Source of the DNA: Parietaria judaica
Lineage: Eukaryota; Streptophyta; Magnoliopsida; Rosales; Urticaceae
DNA length: 64,000 nt
NCBI GenBank assembly: GCA_954871525.1
Contig: OX940868.1
Coordinates: 23,121,056 to 23,185,055, forward strand
Reading direction: 5' to 3'
Shown here: positions 56,599 through 64,000 of the stretch, one piece after another
Layout of the letters: each line of letters starts with the position of its first letter
How positions within the stretch are numbered: the first letter of the stretch is position 1
Position numbers and translations under genes: made by a program
The notes under the pieces: model-generated
What the model saw: the letters and a program-made list of their open reading frames with translations, nothing else
Databases searched by the model: none
Told to the model about the DNA's origin: nothing

Positions 56599-57826
56599 TC
56601 TGCCAAAGAGAGCTGATTTTCTTTTGTTGTTGTTGATAAAACAAAAGGTTGTCTTTCTTGTTGGGTGACTCAAAGAAGAGAGTGGTTATGCAAATGCAAT
56701 CTAGTTCTTTTGTTTAAAATTTGGACACCATTATTTATTATTTTCATGCTTGACTTTCTAGATCTGGATTTCATGACTCAGGATTCCTCCTAAAATCCAA
56801 ATTAAAAAAATGAATTAATTAGTATAATAATCAATGTATAAATGAGCTAAATAATCAATAAAATTAATATATTCATTAAAATTTTGAACAATATCATTAT
56901 TATTAGGGATAATAGCGGCATAAGTCCTCAACCTTTACTCAACTGGGGCGGCATAGCCCCAACCCCATTTAATAGCGGTATAAGTACCAAAAGATTATTT
57001 CCGTCCATATTTGACTAACGGAAGTAGTCAACGTTTGCGTGGTCAGCTTCTCATCAACATGGACGCCACGTAATCCGACATGTCACCATACACGTCATCC
57101 TTGCGTCATCAAATTTAATGCAATCGCCATTAATTTTGCATTAAATTTGATGACGCGAGGATGACATGTATGGTGACATGTCGGATTACGTGGTGTCCAC
57201 GTTGACGGGAAGCTGACCACGCAAACGTTGACTACTTCCGTTAGTCAAATATGGACGAAAATCATTTTTTGGTACTTATACCGCTATTAAATGAGGTTGG
57301 GGCTACGCCGCCCCAGTTGAGTAAAGGTTGAGGACTTATGCCGCTATTATCCCTTATTATTATAATAATTATTTAAATTAATATATATATTAGAAGAAGA
57401 AAAAATTGTTTTTTTAATTAATTTAAAAATTAGTACTATCAAATAATTTATATTTCATAATGCTTAATAAATTATTTTTATTTTATAATAAGCCATGTTT
57501 AAAATTATATAAAAATAATAATTTTCTACTCAATTATACATGATAAAATTTATTTTCAAATATAACTACATTCAGAATCAAATCGAATATATCTGAGTCT
57601 TAAAAAAACAAATAGACTTAAGTTATTTGTCATTCACATAAAGATGCTTCTTAATATTTAGATGTGTATTGAGATGCAACCATGTCGTAGAGTAGCAAAA
57701 TATCACTTCATCCAATTCCAACAGAAGAAACGACATCCCTTCGAAAAAAACGACATGGAACTCCCCGTGTGGTGTTGATCAGGTTCAAGGGAAACAAAGT
57801 TGCTACCAGTAGAGAGAGAGAGAGAG
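56599..57826. other. Divergent promoter region between the membrane-protein gene and the zinc-finger gene
   Basis: The spacer between a minus-strand and a plus-strand gene. Its centre is occupied by the 448-bp foldback element listed next. The rest is AT-rich. A (GA)n tract at 57811-57826 abuts the start codon of the zinc-finger gene. Confidence 0.5.
56906..57353. mobile_element. Mutator-like foldback MITE, 448 bp, TSD ttattatta
   Basis: It is almost entirely a palindrome. The left arm begins GGGATAATAGCGGCATAAGT and the right arm ends ACTTATGCCGCTATTATCCC. The arms pair through gtcctcaacctttactcaac, gtcaacgtttgcgtggtcag and acatgtcaccatac, meeting near 57125. The 9-bp duplication ttattatta (56897-56905 and 57354-57362) is exact, though low-complexity. 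The terminal sequence is nearly that of the 51977-53055 element, so the two belong to one superfamily. A transcript would fold into a hairpin of about 200 bp, a possible small-RNA source. Confidence 0.92.
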
Positions 57827-60597
57827 ATGGGAAGTCGGTCGAATTTGTACAAGAATCCCTCCATTTCTTACAAGAAAGATTTGAATCTCTCCTTTGCTCT
57901 TCAGAACCTCCGAGGTAATCCATCCATTTTATTTTTATTTTTTAATTTTAATTATAAGAAATACTGTATCATGCTTCCGATTTCCTCAGCCTATAACGCT
58001 GCCACCGAAAACGCTTCTTCAACCGGAGATGATCGGCCGGAAAAGCAACATCCACGCCGACGCCACCGTGAGCCGCCTCCCCGGAACACCGACGAAGATG
58101 GCCCCATGTCTCACCACGACTACGTCCAAAAGCGAAGGTACTCTCTGACTTTCCTTTAGAATTAATGTTGGATCTTGACTCAACTGACTCCATGAAAATT
58201 CTCTTTTGCAGGAACGAGGTTTCTTCTTCTTCACAGTCTGAGGCTTATCATGGACTATCTGTGGATGTCTTGGTACTCGAAGCTCTATTCTACTGCGGTT
58301 ACTTCATATATATGTATATTGGTCTTGAGTTTTTATTTGTTTGTTTGTGGCAGGGAAGTTCAAGTCTGGTAGCGTATCAGAGTAAGATCTCAAGTCTGGA
58401 TTTCTGAGACATTTTAAGGAATTGGACTTTGTTTTTCAGCTATATTACGCTTATTCGTTTCTTATATCAGGCGATGAAAGTAGAGATTCCGATTCGGAAT
58501 GTGAACGGAAGCATGATCCTCCGAGCAGCAATGGTTAGTGTAGATAGCGTGTATCAATATCAACAAAGTATCTATGCATATGCATCTCTTTCAATTTTAT
58601 CTTTCAGGTAATGAAGTTGATCGAGAAGAGAGTAGAATCGAACGTCTTCCCAGTCCAGGAGAACCTGTTTGTGTTATGTGTGGGAAATTCGGTGAATATA
58701 TATGCGATGAGGTAAGGGTATTATACTGATGCAGCAAATATTTTTTGAGGTTTCAGATGACACATCCCGAACGTTGAGAGTTAATATCATAGAATATTAA
58801 TTGTCGTAGAGGTAGTAAAGCTTTAATTGAGTCCGTTAGGTTGTAGTTGTCGCCGTCAACTCTATATAAGAGAGCTTTATTTGTGTTCTTGATTCCGAGC
58901 AAGCATGCTAATTGTGTATCTTTTGAGACAGACTGACGATGATATCTGCAGCATGGAATGCAAAAGGGAGCTTATGAAGTCTCTTAAAGCTATAAAGGTA
59001 CTTCCGATCTATATGCTTGTGCAACGTTAAAATGTGATTTTTATTTCTTTATAAAGTTTGAACAAATCAATGATTCGATTTTCCAGATTCCTGCAAGGAA
59101 CCACGCGGTAGATGCTTCCTTAGCCAAAGTTAAATATACCCGATCAATGGGTGATATTGAGGAGGACACTTGGGATTTCAGCCAGAATCGGTGGTCCAAG
59201 AAGAAATCTAAACTTTGTGCGTATGAATGGTATGTTTCCGGACCATGCTGATTGTGAATAAATAATTCAAGCTAACTAGAAGAAATAAGAGGATTAGTTT
59301 CTCTCTTTGCATGAGTTTTCACTCAAAATCTGTATATTTATGTTCAGTTGGAAATGTCAGAGACCCGGTCACCTTCCTGTAGACTGTTTGGTGACAACAG
59401 GCAAGGAGGTTAGAAATTCTGGAAATAGAATAAAGTCTTTCCAATATCCCGAGTTTAGATTTATAATTCACAGATCTAATATGGACGATTTTCCGATAGG
59501 TACCAGACGGGAAAAACAAAACCGTTACGATATCAAGAGATCTTCAAGAACTCTACAAAAGGTTTGGAAGAAATTTTTGTTCTGAATTCTTCGTGTGGGT
59601 TTAAAGCAAAAGAGACGAAAGAAAAGATCAATTGTCCAATTTTTTTGGGTGTTTGTATATATGCAGATGCCGGCAGATACGCCAGAAATCTTCAACTGCT
59701 AAGTGCAATGCATGTCGCAGCTCACTATCTCTGGCAACATGCCTTGATTGTAATACCGTTTTCTGTGACACGTAAGTATTATAAATTAATTCTTTTTAGC
59801 TTTATATCCAGATGATAGAGTTATCCAGTCTACTTTTTTTGTTTTTGTTTCTGGGTTCTAAATAGAAAATTAGGTCACCATAGATCAAATATATGACTTG
59901 GGCTAGTTTGCAGTGCTGGACATCTGAACGAGCACATCAGGCAACACTCGTCTCATCACCGATATTATTCGCATAAACTCGCCCGTCTGGTAAGTTTGCT
60001 TCGGTACAAATGAATGCGACCATAATTTTTTTAACTGTGACTCACACGTCATGTTTTGTTCTTATGCAATGCTCGGCAATAAGACGATTCTTGTAATCAA
60101 AGTTGTTGGTCTGATAAAGTGCTTATGGCAATTTCGTGTGATTGATTTAGGTTAAGTGCTGCAAGTCCACGTGCAGAGTTACAGACATCAACGAGCTTTT
60201 GGCTTGCCAATACTGTTTTGATAAATCGTTTGACAAGTTCTATGATATGTATACAGCGACATGGTACGGAAATTGATATCCCCTGTTGAGTTGTCTCTTT
60301 TCATATCTTGCAGGATCCAAATGTGGTCATTTATAGTTTCTCTTGTTCTTCTGTGCAGGAAAGGGTCAGGGCTGTCGATTATTTCGGGTTCCATATGCTG
60401 CGAAGATCATTTTGAATGGTAAATTTCATATCGTACATATTCCACGTGCTTATCCGAGGCCAAGGCCTTATAAAAGAAGTAAATATTTGTGATGTTACAG
60501 GCACAGGATGAATTGCTCGAATGCAGATGTAGAAGAGAAGGCTTGTATTGTTGGTAGAAACAGTCACTGTGTTCAGATCAGCGATTTCATTTTCTAA
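57827..60597 (+). CDS. HIT-type / CCHC / UBP-like zinc-finger protein
   Basis: Fifteen exons: 57827-57914, 57990-58137, 58212-58272, 58354-58381, 58471-58533, 58608-58711, 58932-58997, 59087-59229, 59348-59408, 59500-59561, 59667-59771, 59914-59989, 60151-60263, 60359-60418 and 60501-60597. All introns are GT...AG and the frame is continuous for 424 residues. The N-terminal third is charged and Ser-rich. Three zinc regions follow. A HIT-like finger lies at 151-174 (CVMCGKFGEYIC, then CSMEC). A perfect CCHC knuckle lies at 234-247 (CWKCQRPGHLPVDC). A UBP-like cluster starts at 288 (CNAC, CLDC, FC...HLNEH...HSSH) and continues with further Cys pairs (KCCKSTC, CQYC, CCEDHF, CSN...C). Nucleic-acid or ubiquitin binding is plausible, but no function is established. 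It resembles Arabidopsis HIT-type zinc-finger proteins such as At1g04945 (from memory). Exon 4 is only 28 bp. Confidence 0.85.
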
Positions 60598-62198
60598 GAT
60601 CGATGTTCTAGTGGATACCAACTATTGTAGCTCAATAACAATTGATAATATAGTTTCAAAGTCTTATTATGATGTTTGATTGAAGGCTTTTTTTACAATA
60701 AATAAACGAACAAAAGATATTATTATTCTCAACGGCGCAAGGGCAGCTTTCCTCTTACGTTTGGGCCGTGACATGGGTTGTTTCGTAATTCCACTCCAGC
60801 AAGAATTTAACATTTTTTATTTGTCCCGAAACTTGAAAGCTGATCCAACGCAACGCAACGCAACGCAAGATGGAATTGATCGTATACGACCCCATCGCAT
60901 CGCAGGCAGTCATGAAAATGGCCACAACAATACACGAAAATTCTAAAAAATGAGATGTCAAAGTGGGATTTTTTTCAACGTTTTGGAGACGTTTCTCATA
61001 CTTGTGTACAGAAAAATATATAATTTTCGAATGACAACTCTGAAGATTATCACGAGAAGATTGGCCCAGACTATTAAACTACATAGGGTGTATTAGGGTG
61101 AATTAGCAAATTGTTAGTTTGTTAGCCTTTAAAGCTTCTTTGTAATGTTTGTAAGGCTGGCTATATAAGCAGCTCATCGTAATCGTCTTTGATTCAATTC
61201 AATTGAGGTAATTTTCAGAAAGTGTTTCATTCTTCCCTTTCGTTTACTCTCAAGAATCGTAATACAGACACTTAATCATATACTGTAGAGTCTCAATAAA
61301 ATAATATTTTTGCATACAAATCGATAGAATAATATTATCATATACAAATTAATAAAATAATATTTTTGTATGTTCTCGATTTTAATTAACATGATTAAAT
61401 TTTATCTCTATAAATTAATAAAATCGATAATATAATAAAATCCAGTAGAAATTTCATAACAACCATCGAACATCAAAAATTTCCCATTAAAAAAACATTA
61501 ATAATTTATTCAAGAAAACCCAACCCCAAAGTCAAGCATGGGACCCACAGCCACACTTCAGTTCGTTTCTTTCCCTCTCTTTGGATTCTCTCCCTCGATC
61601 GTTTTTTTTTTTGTTCTCTCAATCGAGTTTCTCTTCCACGCCCTAAGGCGCCTCCACCGCGCCGCACAGCCTCTCCGGCGGATCTAACTCTCCACCGGGC
61701 TGAGCAGCCGCTACCTCGAAAGCTCGGAAAAAAATAAGAAACAGATTCGTTTCGAATTGACAAGGTTGGAATTTTCTGTATGTGGCAGTGTAAATTTGTT
61801 GGTTATTTTGTGATTAAGGAATAGACTGTCGAATTACTATGATGATTTGGGATTTTGATCAGGGTTATTTGGATTCCTTGTTTTGCTTGGATTTCTAGGA
61901 TTAGGGATTTTGATGTTTCTGTTAATATTTTAGGGAGTTTTTCAAGAAAACATTCTGGAAATATACCAAATTATGAAAATAAAACTTAAGGTATGAGATT
62001 GAATGAATTAATCATATACCAGAATAAGGTATTGAACCATTTTTCTGAAATAAAACCATGAATGTTGACATAAGTTGTTTGAGTTCGATGATCAGATCGA
62101 ATGATAAGACAAGAGTTTTACTAAATCGTTGTTTTGAACTATTCTTATGCTCCCTTCTAGCCTTGCTGGTAACGCGGGATTGCGAAGATCAACCAATA
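60598..62198. other. Intergenic DNA before the LENG1-like gene, with possible LTR remnant and leader
   Basis: A CAACG pentamer run lies at about 60848-60867. The stretch at about 61085-61275 (ttagtttgttagcc..., a ctatataagcagctc TATA-like site, then tctcaagaatcgtaat) has the look of a Copia LTR piece, but no ends could be fixed. From about 61,550 to 61,770 a pyrimidine-rich, GC-richer block is probably the leader exon of the downstream gene. A leader intron would end at CCTTCTAG (62160). Confidence 0.4.
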
Positions 62199-62843
62199 AT
62201 GGGAGGTCACGGAGGCCTGAACATACTTCCACAGAAGCGCTGGAATGTCTACAATTTCGATAACAGAGAGAAAGTGCGGCGCGATGAAGAAGAAGCCGCC
62301 AAGGAAGAGCAGCTCAAGCAAGAGCAGGTCAGGAAGCGAGACGCCGAGTTCCGCCTCGAACAGCTCCGAACTGCGCGCGGCCTAGCTCCGCTCAACAGCT
62401 CCGCCCAGGAATCTGAGTCGGTAGAGGAGCCAGAGTCGAAGCCTGTACACATCAACCTCTTCGAAGGGATAAAGATCTTTGATCCGGTAGAGAAGAAGAA
62501 GAAGAATAAGAAAGGTGGTGATGAGGATATGGATGAGTCGAAGAAGAGGAAGAAGATGAAGAAAGAGGAGGTGAAGGTGACGGCGGAGGACGAGAAGTAC
62601 AGATTGGGATATGGCGTGGCCGGAAAAGGAGTGAAGCTTCCGTGGTACCTGCAAAAGCCCGCAGAGGATGTGAAACCGGAGAGGGAGGAGAAGGGAGGGA
62701 AGAGGAGGGAGGCGGCGAAGAAGACAGTGGAGGAGCTGAGAGAAGAGCGGCTCAGGAGAGAGAAAAGGGAGAAGGATAGGGCACGCTCTCTGGTGGCGGA
62801 AAGAGAGAGAGCTTCCGGCTCGCGCAGTTGGAGTCGGAGGTGA
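62199..62843 (+). CDS. Cir_N-domain / LENG1-like nuclear protein
   Basis: A single coding exon of 214 residues starting MGGHGGLNILPQKRWNVYN. The frame is open 140 bp further up, but the conserved family N-terminus begins here. Residues about 8-50 form the Cir_N domain (LPQKRWNVYNFDNREKVRRD... with a long E/K/R-rich helix ending RLEQLR), named from the CBF1-interacting corepressor. A short acidic linker with HINLFEGIKIFDPVE follows, then Lys-rich nuclear-localisation-like clusters (KKKKNKK, KKRKKMKK). Then come YRLGYGVAGKGVKLPWYLQK and a charged coiled-coil, ending in an Arg/Ser tail (SRSWSRR). The match is to leukocyte receptor cluster member 1 homologues, linked elsewhere to the spliceosome. 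The plant role is unknown. Internal GAAGAAG repeats are normal for this composition. Confidence 0.88.
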   Translation: MGGHGGLNILPQKRWNVYNFDNREKVRRDEEEAAKEEQLKQEQVRKRDAEFRLEQLRTARGLAPLNSSAQESESVEEPESKPVHINLFEGIKIFDPVEKKKKNKKGGDEDMDESKKRKKMKKEEVKVTAEDEKYRLGYGVAGKGVKLPWYLQKPAEDVKPEREEKGGKRREAAKKTVEELREERLRREKREKDRARSLVAERERASGSRSWSRR

Positions 62844-64000
62844 GATCTACCGTCGATTTGGTACCATGTTTCATACTTGGCCTGTAAACATATGGTAGAG
62901 ATGAATCAGTAGTCGGTACAGTTGTTACAAATCATAGTATCATCATGTTCTGCTCCTTCATTCTTTGTTATAAAATTAGATATCTGAGCATACAGTGAAT
63001 CCAAATCGCGGTAATAATTCCTTGTAATTGAAAATGTGAAGAGATGTGATACAAAGATTGTGCTTTAGTAATCGCGAGTTCTTGACTAGAAATTGCTAAA
63101 AGAATGAGTATTGATAAATAACTGCCAGTAATTGTTCTCGTTCTACACCTTAAAAAATCGGTATTGCTTTTAGTCGTAAAAGAACGATAGCCGGTGCGCT
63201 TATCAACAAGGTAAAATCTTAGCCCTTCTCTAAAAACTATCATTCTCGCCCCCTTCACTTTCTTTTATCGCTTCTCACCTTTTTCTCTGACTTTCCCCGC
63301 CTGAAAATTCTTTAATATCGACGACAAGCTATAGATAATTCAAGATTTCTTTACAAAACCGTGATTGCTAGACGTTTTGTGCATGATTTTTCAGGTTCTT
63401 CACATATAAATATATTTGTTTATCATTGTTATAAATATGTGCTCTTGACAAAAAAAAATGCGGTGACCTTGGGTGTTCTCCAGTGTGATTCCGTTGTCAT
63501 GAAAACTTTTAATGATTTTATATATTTACATATATTTGTGTGTATTTGTGCAATGTATTATTAGGTTCTAGTAATAATTTATTTACATATTTGGATATTC
63601 ATAGAACTCCGTGAGTTATAATACGAAATTATATTTAGACTCTACTTATAAATTACATATTCTGAAAAAAAAAAAAAAAAAATTATATACAATCATCTAC
63701 CGATCGCTAATCAATACGTTATGATAATGATAAACCAAAATTTTATGAGACATTCGTATATAAATCAATTATCAAATGATAAACTAATAAAACAAATCGT
63801 CGATAAAATAACGATAACAGAAACGCTACAAAGTACACGGTCACTCTTGCGTGATTGACCCTCATGGTCTTCAATACCGGGCTACGAGAGTTTTCGATCG
63901 AAATTAGCGGGTAAACTCATTTGATTACCCTAAATCCTGATAAAGCACACGCAGTGACAGGGGAAATAGATAAATTTATTGACAGTGGGTGATCAACTGT
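62844..64000. other. 3' flank of the LENG1-like gene and AT-rich DNA to the window end
   Basis: 3' untranslated region, then AT-rich DNA with an A run at about 63667-63683. Nothing gene-like is visible up to the window edge. Confidence 0.5.

Noticed and set aside
61280..61445. Repeated aataatattttt/aaattaataaaat words suggesting a MITE
   Set aside because: The region is so AT-rich that such words recur by chance, and no inverted ends or target duplication could be fixed.
1..64000. Search for tRNA, rRNA, CRISPR arrays and bacterial-type operons
   Set aside because: None was seen by eye. The tandem repeats present have only two or three long units, and the genome is plainly plant nuclear. A tRNAscan run would be needed to exclude an isolated tRNA.

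Overview
This is nuclear DNA from a flowering plant, most likely a eudicot. It is AT-rich overall. The genes have many short introns with GT...AG borders, and the gaps between them are filled with transposon remains. The species cannot be named from the sequence alone. Exon coordinates below were worked out by hand from reading frame, splice sites and remembered family sequences, with no alignment software.

Layout. 3.3-5.6 kb (+): a CHL1/NRT1.1-type nitrate transporter (NPF6 clade). 12.7-19.6 kb: three hybrid proline-rich (8-cysteine) cell-wall protein genes, one on + and two on -. 22.0-23.7 kb (-): mitochondrial complex I subunit NDUFB8. 28.1-29.9 kb (-): a P-class PPR protein interrupted by a one-base frameshift. 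33.0-36.9 kb (+): a 13-exon XEG113-type extensin arabinosyltransferase. 40.6-42.0 kb (-): L-lactate dehydrogenase. 43.3-44.6 kb (+): a YbaK/prolyl-tRNA-editing-domain protein. 45.6-46.3 kb (-): a four-exon precursor of a root meristem growth factor/GOLVEN/CLEL peptide, no exon of which is long enough to stand out. 48.3-51.6 kb (+): COG6 of the conserved oligomeric Golgi complex. 53.1 kb (+): a 50-residue DUF4535-like protein. 53.5-54.3 kb (-): a broken copy of an M41/FtsH-like gene. 54.4-56.6 kb (-): a 745-residue plant multi-pass membrane protein of unknown function. 57.8-60.6 kb (+): a 15-exon protein with three zinc-finger regions. 62.2-62.8 kb (+): a Cir_N/LENG1-type nuclear protein.

The genes do not form one pathway. 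There is a loose cell-wall/Golgi theme: the HyPRP trio, the extensin arabinosyltransferase and COG6. There is also a nutrient/root-growth theme: the nitrate transporter and the GLV/RGF peptide.

The gaps are informative. Several mobile elements can be delimited with target-site duplications: an 842-bp solo LTR (TSD ttacg), a 679-bp solo LTR (TSD gtcta) with a diverged relative at 24.0-25.3 kb, hAT-like elements at 26.8, 30.4 and 38.5 kb (8-bp TSDs), and Mutator-like inverted-repeat elements at 52.0 and 56.9 kb (9-bp TSDs). Some are nested. One ends 76 bp before the start codon of the DUF4535 gene. LINE-type RNase H remnants lie at 10.2, 17.5 and 39.9 kb. A 70-bp piece of a second lactate dehydrogenase gene lies at 16.2 kb. 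No tRNA, rRNA or CRISPR was recognised, and I saw no convincing new multi-gene system.
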